Below are positions 28,101 to 39,102 of a DNA stretch of 64,000 bases, one piece after another. The stretch lies in contig NC_089864.1 in assembly GCF_036373705.1 (NCBI RefSeq), positions 13,575,501-13,639,500 on the forward strand. Direction: 5' to 3'. The DNA is from Amia ocellicauda (taxonomy: Eukaryota > Chordata > Actinopteri > Amiiformes > Amiidae). Every line of letters starts with the position of its first letter. Position 1 is the stretch's first letter. Both the position numbers and the translations under genes were made by a program. Under the pieces are notes generated by a model. It did no database searches. It was not told the origin of the DNA and worked only from the letters and a program-made list of their open reading frames with translations.

Positions 28101-31100
28101 TCATCCCACTAACCAGCAGTTGTGTTCTGTTAATTTTTTAAATAAATAAACACATTTTACCTTGAAAACACCAACAGCAACAAAAAGTGTTTTCCTGCTT
28201 TTTCAGAAGACATATTCAAGAGAGTCTCAACTTTTTAAAATATATACATATTTTCAAGTTATTTTCTACACTTCCATACATTTTCTTTCCTGCATTCAAT
28301 GCTGATTAACAACTCACTGTCCTACTAATCTCACGGACATAAGGCCCAAAGACTAGAGCAATTTCCTTTTTCTTCCTTTTCCACTGCACAAAGCATTAAT
28401 GGACCTGTATTCCATGTAGCTCAAAGCATCCTGTAGTCAGCAGCGCAGACTGGCTGCCTACTCTGAGATTGCAACAGTAAGGAAAATGTCCTCCTTACCT
28501 GACCTCTGACAGGGCAGTCTGGATGGCATCTTCGATGTGCTGGCCTATGGCTGCCTGCTCCTCCGAGATGGGCACAGCGATCAGCAGCCCACTCTCGAGC
28601 CCCAGGGATAGAGCCGTTACTGTAACAGGAGAGATCAGAGTGATAGATAAAGTGTTGCAAACTGAAAGGACTAATTTGTATAATAAACTGTCATCCATGC
28701 ATGCCTTTAATACAATACTTATATAAACATTATTACAAATTCAAAGTGCAGTCCAGGGTGATGTTGAGGTCTAGCTGCTGGATATTTTGGAGAAAAATTA
28801 CAGCCTTGGTTTATTACCAATAGTTGTTTGTTTAAGTGCTCACTGAAAACACTGCAATATAGTATTCAAATATTCTAGCATTATCATATAATCATATAAT
28901 CATCATTATCATATACAGCTACTGAATCTTGTATAGCCCAGTACGATTGTCATCTTGTAGTTGACCACTGGAATCAGTTCATTTTCAGACATTTTCATTT
29001 CTCTGTCACCCTGGAAGAAAGCCATGCTAAGCCTCTGGAGATATGTATTATTTAAGGTTCATACAGCAGTGTCAACAAAACCTCCAAACTATGGTCAACA
29101 ACTGCATTATTTTGCATCTCACTTATTAATTCGGCTGCTTCTTCAGCATTTGCCACGTTGTAAGGGGAGGTGAATCCACTATGAGGTGAAAAGAATGCTG
29201 GGAAATCCTTGGTCTTCCCAAATGTGGCAACACACACGCCTTGTGTCTCCTAAAAGAAAGCACACAATGATAAATAATTTATTATTGTGTCACAATATTT
29301 TATAAAAGCATTGTGGGATATAAAAATTAACAAGAAAATGGGAACATTTTAGTATTGACATCTATTTCCCCTTTATTGCTGAAAAATTACTTGTGATGTA
29401 CATGACTGTACTTTTGCGCAAAACACTGGGCACTACCCATACAACCAACTACATTATGGATTCCATATGTTTAAGTAAATTATTTTCCCAAACAAATTCA
29501 ATGTGAAAAACTAAATGTTCAAGCCACAACAGTCAACAACATATGAATATGAATATATGCCAGGAAGAGAACAAAGAAAATCTAAAGTAATTGCTATGAT
29601 ACGTTTTATTACTGATTTAGAAAATGCACATCATGTAAGATTTAAACTGTATTAGAAAGTCCCTTATTCACGGCTCAATTATTTGTTTGTTTGTTTGTGC
29701 TGCAAGCTATATGGATCATTGTGTGTTATGAATACATATCTTCTTTCATTAGTTGGAGCGCTAAGATCTGGAGTTGTAAGTCATTGTTCCTAACAGTCAC
29801 AGACTGCAAAAGCAAAAATGGATTAGATATTATTGTTTTTTCATTTATTTGAGGTGCATGATTCATTAATCTCTTCAAAAGGGCCCCATCATCTTTAAAC
29901 ATGCCCTTACTGCAAATAATCCATACCAAGTATTCCAGAGTCCGGCCGATGTCCAGGATGGATTTCACTCCAGCTGAAACCACAGTGATGGGTGTGCGGC
30001 CTAACTCAGTCAGGTCTGCACTGACATCCATTGCTGAGAAGGTCAGTGTTTATTTTTAGTAATTTCGTTGAGTGCAAATCATAGAAGAGAAGAGTAACTA
30101 TATCTTAGATAGTACAAAAAAATCTATACTCTCATCATATCAATATTTAGACCCACCGTTTAATTGGAAATTACAATTCCAGTACTTGATGGTGGCCGTT
30201 TGTTTGATCTCCAAGATCACAAATGTCAAAGAGTTAAGACTGCGCAGTAAATGCTCAATGTCAAAGACTGATTGTTCAACATTAGACTGGCATATGGAAA
30301 AATAAACATTCACTCTATTGCTAGGCACAAAAAGGCTTAGTTATGTCTCACGTGTATTGTTAATTTAGTATGTCAGCCTGGAATCGGTTCTCGCTCCATC
30401 AGTGTCACTAATGTAGATACCCTTAACAGCTCAACGGCCCTGCAATCAAGCTAAATGGTTAGATTGATTAAATGCTTAACGGTTGAAGGAAGAATAAATC
30501 TTCAGCACACAGGTTCCTTTCCATTGATTGATAATAGTCAGGCATGTCAGCAATAATAAGAAAAGGCATAATAAATCTAAATCAACAGAAATAAATATAC
30601 AAATAATATCAGATTGGAATTTAAAAATATATATTTGTTGTAAAGGGATTGAATGGGGCAGAATATGAGTTTTAAACAGTTGTGCATATTGAAAAGTAAA
30701 TCTGTTCAGGGTAATTAACATGATGACAGTAAGAACTCACTAGTTTGTCCCCCGCGGTGGACCCCCCCGACCCCTCCAGTCACAAACACGGGGATCCCTG
30801 CTCTGTGTGCTGCGATCATGGTGGCGGAGACAGTGGTGCCTCCAGAGAGACTCTGAATAACACACAGTTACTTATTATAGTTATGTATTCAGGCTGACTT
30901 GCAAATTGCTTTCAACATTTCAAAACATACAGGCAGTAATACAATCAGCACAAAATACGATACACACGTGCATGATTCTGTAAAAAATATGATTAGCAAA
31001 TGCACTTGACTCTACAGCGGCACACATTGTTATGAATATTTATGTACCTGTTTTTTCATTTGTATTAGTGCCTATACAACATTATTCATGTTTATTTGTT

Positions 31101-33224
31101 TTATGTAGCGTATATGAAGGTACAATATAGCTGCAGTCAAAGAAATCGCTATCTTATTTTCTCATTGTTGTTTATAGATCAGATTATTGAATGGGATTTT
31201 TTAGAAACCTTTTATGTATTTCAGTGATTACAAGGAGTGATAACAAGCTCTCCAAAAAGGCCACCATTTGAATGAAATACTGGACACAAAGTATGACGAA
31301 ATCTGACGAATATGGCAGCGTATAGCATGCCAGGTGCCAACACCCCTAAAAATAGTGTATAACTGGTCATGAAGATGTATAAAATTTGTCAGGTAAAATC
31401 CCATATAGTATCTGATCCTTTTGGTTCAATCAGTTTCAAGTTTATATCCTAAAAATTGGCCTTATTCGTGTGCTACAGATTTATAAAATGGCCGCAAAAG
31501 ATAAAAAAGGCACAGGCACAAAATGGAGCTGGCTGATGATCTTTTTTTTCAAACAGATGTCTTTAGATGAGGCATTACAACAAAACAATAATATAGAGAA
31601 TGACATTTTTTTACTCTCGTCTAACACTAGTGGTACATGTATTGGAAGAATGACCTAATTGTCACTAATACTGCACAGACATGTTGGAGAGAAAACCTGG
31701 CTGTGTTCCTACCTTGCTGAGGACATAGGGCAGATCTCTGCGGGACACTTTGAGTGAAGTGCTGGTGCTGGCCAGAAACTGGAGCTCTTGCTCTGATAAA
31801 CCCACATGCACTCTGCCCTCCAGCACCGCCACTGTGGCTGGCGTGGCTCCGTTGGTCTTCACTATGGCTTCCACTTCTTTAGCTGTACTAAAAGACATGT
31901 CACCATCTGTCCACCTTAGTTTCAGCTCACACAGGCTCAATCATATTATACTCAGGCTGGTCCAAGTAACTCAACCTACATCTTTTTAAATGAGGTAGGA
32001 GAAGGTCTGTGGGTTTGACTTGTATCTGTATGTCTATTTGCATGTAGCATTTGCTCAGACAACTGATATATCAGAAATGTATCAAAAATGTTTGTCTTTA
32101 GGGTCTCAATCAAGCTGAACATTAACTTTCTTACCGTTTCTGAATTAATTTCTTTAGACTCCCCTGATGATGGTCTTCTATTCATATTACTTCCGATACA
32201 GTTGGATCTTGCATATAGCTCTAAACCCTGACTGGATGACTACTTAGAAAAAACCTTTACATTTTCTTCATTTTGACCACGCTGATTGTTGGTCTCTAGG
32301 AAATGCAATTGCAAAGAGGGGTGCTGTTTTTCACTTTTCACAACTACATTAGCTTTTCAATTAAGTCCACCATGAAGCGGGGGACGTCTTTGAAAATGCA
32401 ATTGCTATTGGCGTTTGCATTAACACTTTAATATTGTCAGCAAATGAGCATACTAGTATATGAAAATGCAAATGGAATTATTGCATCTGCATTTGCATTT
32501 TGACACAAATAATAAATAAACAGGCAATTGTGGGATTTCTAGTTTGCATTAGAATTTGAATGAAGTCCACTATGTTCTTGCATAAAACAGGAAATGTTGC
32601 ATTACCTTTACCTTAATAGAGTACTGTGTATTTTTGGCATTCAGCTAACTTCCTTTCCAGTTAGTGGTTTCAAGAAAGCTGGTTACAGTTAATAATCTAA
32701 CTCTCCTCAAGCTTCAGAAACTAATGCACTTCGTATGGCTTACAGAGAGCTTTGCTTATGCTGATTTAAGATCACACAAGTTGTTGTCTATGTGCAACTC
32801 TAACATACCTCAGATTGTGGGGATAAGGCATGCCATGGGTAATGATGGTACTTTCCAAAGCCACAACTGGCTTTTGATTTTCCAACGCTTCTGACACAGA
32901 TGGGTGGACCTTGAATAGACTGTTTGCTGGAAGAAATACACATATTAAGATATTTAATATAAAAATAGTAAAGCTCCCCTCAGTAGATTTATATGAAGCC
33001 TGAATGTTACATTCATTGTGTCTCACAAAATTAAAGTGTTACTTACATACAAAAAGCACAGTATTATTGTGTGTCCCATTCATTTTAGTTATTCTGTAAT
33101 CCAAGCTGATATAATCTGAAGTAAGATGGAGCACTTTACCATGAAGATGACTCTGTTTTCGAGATGTATTGTGGAAGATTGGAGCTGCATGCCTTTGAAG
33201 AATTAAAGACACCTTCCGCAACAT
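13160..33224 (-). CDS. Bifunctional pseudouridine-5'-phosphate glycosidase / pseudouridine kinase
   Basis: Fusion of an IndA/YeiN-type pseudouridine-5'-phosphate glycosidase with a pfkB-family kinase; together they phosphorylate pseudouridine and split it to uracil and ribose 5-phosphate. All 18 exons have GT-AG junctions and matching phases (763 aa): 33224-33047, 32926-32809, 31887-31713, 30852-30741, 30033-29927, 29249-29123, 28619-28499, 27985-27900, 27599-27466, 26907-26848, 23588-23525, 22873-22779, 22348-22220, 20908-20794, 20265-20128, 19933-19713, 19620-19538, 13388-13160. The basic N-terminus [15 protein letters not shown] suggests mitochondrial import. Glycosidase signatures: [11 protein letters not shown] (Glu84), [19 protein letters not shown] and SAGVKS (Lys218). 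Kinase signatures: [20 protein letters not shown] and NVSGAGDS (Asp687, presumed catalytic base). Exon 16 uses a less typical acceptor, chosen because it keeps phase. Intron 17 is 6.1 kb. Confidence 0.92.
14540..15790 (+). mobile_element. 5'-truncated L2-like non-LTR retrotransposon remnant
   Basis: Plus-strand sequence keeps the C-terminal part of a LINE ORF2 in broken frames: a reverse-transcriptase stretch near 14600-14650 ([10 protein letters not shown]-like), then the LQLIQNSAA segment near 15030. Near 15310-15390 is the WWNDLP...[13 protein letters not shown] end typical of L2/CR1 elements. The 3' tail (about 15720-15790), GTAAGTCGTCTGGGTGTC followed by AATAAAGAAAG units, resembles the L2 tail with its short terminal repeats. 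It sits antisense in intron 17 of the pseudouridine gene. No intact ORF survives. Confidence 0.75.
23852..24023. mobile_element. MITE-like element, 172 bp with 19-bp terminal inverted repeats
   Basis: The left end TAAAGGGGAACTATCGCAC and the right end TGTGATAGTTCCCCTTTTA are near-perfect inverted complements flanking about 134 bp of AT-rich sequence without an ORF. This is the structure of a miniature inverted-repeat transposable element. A TTA-type flank is present on the left (ATTAAA), but a clean target-site duplication could not be assigned, so the superfamily is open. It lies in intron 10 of the pseudouridine gene. Confidence 0.6.
24332..25523 (-). mobile_element. Complete Tc1/mariner element, DD36E type (copy 1)
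   Basis: Bounded by perfect inverted ends CACTCACCTAAAGGATTATT... (about 29 bp) and flanked by TA on both sides (24330-24331 and 25524-25525), the Tc1/mariner target-site duplication. It is 1192 bp and encodes one uninterrupted transposase. Compared with the second copy at 54180-55395 it lacks roughly 30 bp between the transposase start and the right end (around 25465). It is inserted in intron 10 of the pseudouridine gene, in the same orientation as the host gene. Confidence 0.95.
24364..25404 (-). CDS. Tc1/mariner transposase, intact, DD36E
   Basis: Cut-and-paste transposase of 346 aa, the usual Tc1 length, beginning [20 protein letters not shown]. The N-terminal half has the paired helix-turn-helix DNA-binding region (first HTH around residues 20-50, [20 protein letters not shown]). 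The catalytic triad is complete: Asp155 (WSDESRF), Asp246 ([10 protein letters not shown]) and Glu283 (LNPIEHLWD). There are 36 residues between the second Asp and the Glu, two more than classical Tc1 or Sleeping Beauty (DD34E). A glycine-rich box ([11 protein letters not shown]) precedes the second Asp. No frameshift or stop is seen, so the protein could be functional. The spacing matches the DD36E group called Incomer. Confidence 0.95.
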   Translation of the reverse strand: MGKKGDLSNFERGMVVGARRAGLSISQSAQLLGFSRTIISRVYKEWCEKGKTSSMRQSCGRKCLVDARGQRRMGPLIQADRRATLTEITTRYNRGMQQSICEATTRTTLRRMGYNSRRPHRVPLISTTNRKKRLQFAQAHQNWTVEDWKNVAWSDESRFLLRHSDGRVRIWRKQNENMDPSCLVTTVQAGGGGVMVWGMFSWHTLGCLVQIGHRLNATAYLSIVSDHVHPFMTTMYPSSDGYFQQDNAPCHKGRIISNWFLEHDNEFTVLNWPPQSPDLNPIEHLWDVVERELRALDVHPTNLHQLQDAILSIWANISKECFQHLVESMPRRIKAVLKAKGGQTQY

Positions 33225-35827
33225 TCTTCTTTTGAACCTTCACAAAAATCAACATGTTATGAGCATATAAGAATAATTACCATTGACAGACTGTCATCCA
33301 GGCAGTTTTTCCATTTCAGTTGTATTGTATCGATCAAAGATCTCTTCAAGGATTCTTAAAGTATCTCAGTGAAACTGCGTTCATAGAGTGGGAGGGTAGT
33401 TGTATTCCTGAATCTACTTGTACATAACTTTTTGTTCCTAGTTGTAGGTTATGTGTAAGGCTTGAAAGGGTCTTGAGCTGGATACCTCAATTAAATATCC
33501 CAAATCTTTATTTTTCAAGCTTAATACATTATTTTTGTTTCACCTATTCCATATATGTCAATTCTGGGATTATTGTTTGTCTTTAAAGTTGAATAATGTA
33601 TTTTGTATAATGTCATATTCAGAACTTTATGGTATTCTAGATGGGCTATCAATTAGTTTTAACATTACACGTTTTACTGTATTCAAACATTCTGTGATAT
33701 TTCAATTCCTCAAATGAAGATAAAGACATTGAGCAATCAACATAAAATGACCAGGCCATTGCTGTGAATTTTCAGTGAGTTTCAGTGAGTTATCAGTGAA
33801 CAAGCAAGTTCATAAAGGGACCCAGAGTTCAGTTAAAGGTTAGGTCATTTTACTTTCAACTCTCTGTATATTAAACAGAAAAGGTAGAATGGTGGGAAAA
33901 ATGATACTGCAGTACTCACTAACAGGTTGTAGCTTGCAGCTGAGGATGCTATAAAAATAAAAAATAAAGCAATGGCTGTATTAAGGCAATGTTTTTCTGT
34001 GTTCCACTGAACACTTCTGTGTTTGGGGGAGTTTGTTATATCATACTTTAATGACAGAAAAGTCTAGCTAGCATGCTTTCTCTCAGATCCCTGCAAGTCC
34101 TACACATTTTGGTTACAGAGTTCAGACCAACATAAGATGTCATTGAACCTTCGCATACATAGTTAAATACACAACTCTTTGCCTCCAGGACAGTCCCAGG
34201 GTGGACGTTTTACATTATAACCCTTTTCACAAGATGGTGGACTTTTACAACACAACAGCAACATAATATGACCAATTAGCAGCCGTCACACTCAATAATG
34301 TTGTTTAACCACTGAATACATTACTTAATACGATAACCATCCCGTCCAACCCAACAAGTTTCAAACATCTTAGACAACGTTTCAAGAGTTAATGAACATG
34401 ATATTAAGGTTGATTTTTCATGGAAAGTTGATTAATTTTTTAATTTTTAGTATTCAAAATGTTCATATAAATATTTTATTTCAGGTTAAAGATATATTAA
34501 TTTAATTAATGCTGATAAAACTGTAAAATAATTAAAAAAAAAACATATGATGAAACCAACTCCTTAACCCCTATATATGTTTTAATTATTATGACTGCAC
34601 TGGTCAGGGGGGACTAATTCTGTCCTTTCAAATCTCTATTTTTTTACAATTCATTGGAAGATTATACAAAATTATGCTGTTATTTTTTTTGTAGGAAAAA
34701 CATTACTTTTTATAGGCCTAGATCACCTCACTTAAATACTATATTACCGTGCACTTATGTTTAAAAAACTAAACTTGTTAAAAACCAGTCTGCAGCGCTT
34801 ACCTTCTGGTGCGAGTGTCCAGAGAGAACTTTAACCCCTCGTCAGTTTCTACCTTATCAGTGTTTACTAGTAGAGGGACATCACAATAACCCCCCTCAAT
34901 ACAATCAGCAGGAATTTGAGAGAATCACTTTTTCTGTGATTTATTGACATGTACAAAAGATGGACTTCACACCTTGCCCCCCATTTTGACATTTTAACAT
35001 ATAAAATGCATATATTGTTAAAAGAGTGAATCAAGATCATTAAGAGTAGAATTAAATAACTTTTGATTAGACTGACCTCTGTTAGTTTAGAAATAGGCTA
35101 CTTGTATGACACTGATTTTCAGCTTCAGGAGTATAACAGTAATTTCACTGAGAACTTTAAAATTACCTATGCAATACTAATCTAAGCATATTTTTGTATG
35201 ATGAGGCTATTGTTTTTGACAAATTTATACATTTTGCTTAATTGTAAATATTTCTTCAAAGCTCGCTTCATTAATGCAAAGTTTATATAGTAGCCTTAGA
35301 AGATGCCAACTTTAGCCAGTACAGCACTGTGCCTTTTGACACGGTGGTAGTCTTCTCCTTATTTGGCTACTATTTAAAGGTTAAATTAATTATTTAAAAA
35401 CGACTTTCCTGGGGAGTATTCCCACTGTATGATCAGTTCATGAATTCTCAATTGTATTCGTATCAGTGATGAAAACAAATGTGCAAAAGGCTCACAATCC
35501 CAATTGTCTTAATTTTAAGGAAGAAAAACAATTCATACCATTTGCCTAATGTGTAAAGTTAGCAGTTAGGCAAGTCTCAAAAAGAAAGCGGTTATGGATA
35601 GTAGCCCACTGTGATTCCATTTGCTGCATATACCTAGGAAGGAAAACGTACTCAGTCATCCTGTATGACACCCACGAGGAGTCTCTCATCTGTAAAGTAT
35701 TTTTCACAAGTCTCCATTTGTTAACCTTTTAAAACTCAAGTACTGTATATATAGCTCCAGCATATTACCATCTGCCTATATCGATGATGAAGGCCTCCTC
35801 AAGATGTTTCCACTTGCATCAATCTAC
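33225..35827. other. Upstream region of the pseudouridine gene, candidate untranslated exons
   Basis: No coding exon was found. Two minus-strand donor sites could end 5' untranslated exons of the pseudouridine gene: AGAAG|GTAAGC with the exon ending at 34803, and CTGTTA|GTGAGT with the exon ending at 33920. The second is preceded by an acceptor-like TTTTTATAG near 33950. Both are guesses from splice motifs. The remainder is AT-rich and unremarkable. Confidence 0.3.
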
Positions 35828-37358
35828 AGCTTGTACAAATCATTAGGCAGGTGTGAAACAATGCTGTAAAGTAAGAATGCTTTCAAAATAGACATGTTAA
35901 TAGATTATATTTATCAATTAACTAAATGCAAAGTGAGTGAACAGAAGAAAAATCTACATCAAATCCATATTTGCCGTGACCACCCTTTGCCTTCAAAACA
36001 GCATCAATTCTTCTAGGTACACTCACACACAGTTTTTGAAGGAACTCAGCAGGTAGGTTGGCCCAAACATCTTGTAGAACTAACCACACTTCTTCTGTGG
36101 ATTTAGGCAGCCTCATCCTAGACATGAAGATCAGGGCTCTGTGGTGGCCATACCATCACTTCCAGGACTCCTTGTTCTTCTTTACGCTGAAGATAGTTCT
36201 TAATGACTTTCACTGTATGTTTGGGGTCGTTGTCATGCTGCAGAATAAATGTGGGGCCAATCAGATGCCTCCCTGATGGTATTGCATGATGGATAAGTAT
36301 CTGCCTATACTTCTCAGCACTGAGGAGACCATTCATTCTGACCAAATCCCCAACTCCATTTGCAGAAATGCAGCCCCAAATGTGCAAGGAACCTCCACCA
36401 TGCTTCACTGTTGCCTGCAGACACTCATTCGTGTACCGCTCTCCAGCCCTTCGGCGAACAAACTGTCTTCTGCTACAACCAGATATTTCACATTTTGACT
36501 CATCTGTCCAGAGCACCTGCTGCCATTTTTCTGCACCCCGGTTCCTGCGTTTTCGTGCTTAGTGGAGTCACTTGGCCTTGTTGCCACGTCGGAGGCATAG
36601 GTTTTTGGCCACAAGTCTTCCAATAAGGCCACTTCTGACCAGACTTCTCGGGACAGTAGATGGGTGTACCAGGGTCCCACTGTTTTTTGCCAATTCTGAG
36701 CTGATGGCACTGCTGGACATCTTCCGATTGTGAAGGGAAGTAAGCATGATGGGTCTTTCATCTGCTGCAGTAAGTTTCCTTGGCCGACCACTGCGTCTAC
36801 GGTCCTCAACGTTGCCCGTGTCTTTGTGCTTCTTCAAAAGAGCTTGGACAGCACATCTGGAAACCCCTGTGTACCTTGAAATGTCTGCCTGGGAGAGACC
36901 TTGCAGATGCAGTATAACTACCTTGTGTCTTGTTGCTGGGCTCAGTCTTGCCATGGTGTATGACTTTTGTCAGTAAACTGTCTTCAGCAGCCTCACCTTG
37001 TTAGCTGAGTTTGGCTGTTCCTCACCCAGTTTTATTCCTCCTACACAGCTGTTTCTGTTTCAGTTAATGATTGTGTTTCAACCGACATATTGAACTGATG
37101 ATCATTAGCACCTGTTTGGTATAATTGTTTAATCATACACCTGACTATATGCCTATAAAAGTGTACCTAGAAAAATGTATGCTGTTTTGAAGGCAAAGGG
37201 TGGTCACACCAAATATTGATTTGATGTAGATTTTTCTTCTGTTCACTCACTTTGCATTTAGTTAATTGATAAATATAATGTATTAACATGTCTATTTTTG
37301 AAAGCATTCTTACTTCACAGCATTTTTTCACACCTGTCTAAAACTTTTGCACAATACT
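35828..37358 (-). mobile_element. Tc1-like transposon with about 190-bp inverted repeats, inactive
   Basis: The left end (from about TTGTACAAATCATTAGGCAG through TTTGCCTTCAAAACAGCAT at 35985-36005) recurs inverted at 37165-37358. Imperfect terminal inverted repeats of about 180-190 bp result, of the kind called IR/DR in fish Tc1 elements. Between them lies a broken transposase in minus orientation. The ends are approximate because the outermost bases diverge between the two repeats. Confidence 0.85.
35922..36954 (-). pseudogene. Broken Tc1-like transposase
   Basis: Minus-strand coding pieces in several frames follow the Tc1 order. They are MARLSPATRHKVVILHLQGL with its HTH region (36954-36568), LWTDESKCE carrying the first Asp and QHDNDPKHT carrying the second (36516-36118), and the C-terminal [17 protein letters not shown] (36125-35922). 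At least two frameshifts separate them. After SPDL the expected NxIE segment with the catalytic Glu is missing, so the enzyme cannot be active even apart from the frameshifts. Confidence 0.85.
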
Positions 37359-37359
37359 A

Positions 37360-37364
<5 letters not shown>

Positions 37365-37403
<39 letters not shown>

Positions 37404-37440
37404 GTGTGTATATATATATAGATAGATAGATAGATAGATA
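37365..37440. repeat. Compound TA / GT / GATA microsatellite
   Basis: Runs of TA, then GT, then TA and finally GATA units, immediately outside the right end of the Tc1-like element. Confidence 0.9.
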
Positions 37441-37790
37441 CCAAAATGTATGTCTACCTTGGACAACAAATCAGCACAGACAGAGATATTATAGAAGAAA
37501 TCAAAAGCAGAGTAAAAATGGGATGGAGTGCATTTGGAAGGAACAACACATTGCCTGAAGAGAAAAGTTTTTGATCAATGCATACTACCAGTCCTCAGTT
37601 ATGGCTCTGAAACCTGGTCACTTCATGCAAAAAATTATACAGAAACTGCAGACGACACAAACGAGCATGGAAAGATGTTTGCCTGAAAGAAAGACAGAAA
37701 AATAAATGAATGGACCAGAGAACAAACCGAAATATGGGACATAACTGACACACATAAGAGACACACTGCAAGAGATGAAGAGAGCTAGAT
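37441..37790 (+). mobile_element. Fragment of an RTE-like non-LTR retrotransposon
   Basis: The plus strand encodes pieces close to the 3' part of a LINE reverse transcriptase: VYLGQQISTDRDIIEEIKSR, MGWSAFGR, QCILPVLSYGSETWSL and a following MERC-type stretch. These match the YLG...YGAETW block of RTE-related retroposons. Frameshifts are present and both element ends are missing. The assignment to RTE rather than a neighbouring clade is tentative. Confidence 0.65.
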
Positions 37791-37802
37791 CTATATATAC
37801 AC

Positions 37803-37803
37803 A

Positions 37804-37854
<51 letters not shown>
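37803..37854. repeat. (GT)n(GA)n microsatellite
   Basis: About 8 GT units followed by about 18 GA units. The Ser-Leu-repeat ORFs across it are artefacts. Confidence 0.95.
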
Positions 37855-37856
<2 letters not shown>

Positions 37857-37929
37857 CTATACATATATACATTCAAGAACAGAAATGATGTCACAATCAT
37901 ATTTTCATGAATATACGTTAGTTAGCCTA

Positions 37930-38078
37930 GAATCTGCCCCTGCGGTCCCCAGGTACTGCACTGCCTCCAAAGCTGACACCGTGGAGCCCGAACACAAGCC
38001 TCGACTTCCGGAGATTGCCGATCCGCTCCGAGCGCGGCCAGCCGGAAGATCCGGCTTCAGAGCTTAAGATAAACAGTA
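37930..38078 (+). promoter_or_regulatory. Promoter and 5' untranslated region of the makorin gene
   Basis: A GC-rich island in AT-rich surroundings carries two ETS-type cores (ACTTCCGG at about 38001-38010 and CCGGAAG at about 38042-38048) just upstream of the ATG at 38079. The start context AATGGCGGAGGCGGC also resembles a YY1 element. No TATA box is seen, which fits a broadly expressed gene. Confidence 0.5.
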
Positions 38079-39071
38079 ATGGCGGAGGCGGCTGCGGCAT
38101 CTACAGCAGCTCCAGCAATAACAGGAGGCTGGACCAAACACGTCACCTGCAGGTAAAACAGAGCTAAATATGAAATCTCTATCGTGACACGCAGTGCGTT
38201 TCAAACAATGTCAAAGATGGCATTTCTCGGGAAAGAAGAAACTTCCGCGGATCACGATTGCTGTCGCTACCTTTGTGTGATTGTTTGTTGTGGTGAGCCA
38301 GCGGTGGCATAACGACCCCTGCGCTGCGAAGTGCCCAGACAAGGGCTCTGCAAAACAACAGGCGACAGCATAAGGGTTCATGAAGCATTATTTAGCAGTC
38401 CTGCATAAAAGAAAGAAAGAAAGAAGGAAGGAAGGAAAAGGCAGGGAGGGAGGGAGGGAGGGGGGCAGTACATCAGTGCAAGCGTTATGATGTTTATGTA
38501 ATAATGCAGAAATACACCGAGTGCCACAGAGCCTTTGAACTTGCAGTACGTGTAACAGCTCGGCGGACAGCGGGCGCGATTAGTCATTTCTGATGTGTAC
38601 AGTATTTGAAAGCTGTGGAGTACATTATTCAAACCAGTATTTTGTTAATTCGAGCTCAATGAGGAAATGCATTAAAATCTATCGGTTGTGCAACGAAAGC
38701 AGCAGCAGCAGCAGCAGCAAGTACAGGCAATAGAAAGTACACCTTATCTGGTTAAGTGCATTTCGGTCTACTTTCTTGACAATGCGTTTCAGCAAAAGCT
38801 TTCCTTCTTCGTATATGTGTTATACACTTTAAATCAAAGGTGTGCATACGGCCCAGAATTGTTTGAAAACGTATACATTGATTTCTTGAGTCTAATGTGT
38901 GCAATTTGCAATGCATGAAGTTGGCTAGTACAGCTATAGCATGCATACTGTATTATTATTTTTACTAACAGTAGTCGTACAGATCTGTTTTGATTGCCTT
39001 TGAGACATTTAGCGGGACTCTTAATAAAAATTAAATGACTTGTGCATCCCATTCACATTTTAAATCGTGAT

Positions 39072-39102
<31 letters not shown>

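Noticed and set aside
28161-28194. 34-nt candidate exon of the pseudouridine gene
   Set aside because: Its phases would fit, but the true exon at 27985-27900 supplies the conserved [13 protein letters not shown] segment and makes it unnecessary.
37595-37900. Minus-strand ORFs with Ser-Leu repeats
   Set aside because: Translation of a GA/GT microsatellite plus antisense LINE sequence; no domain.
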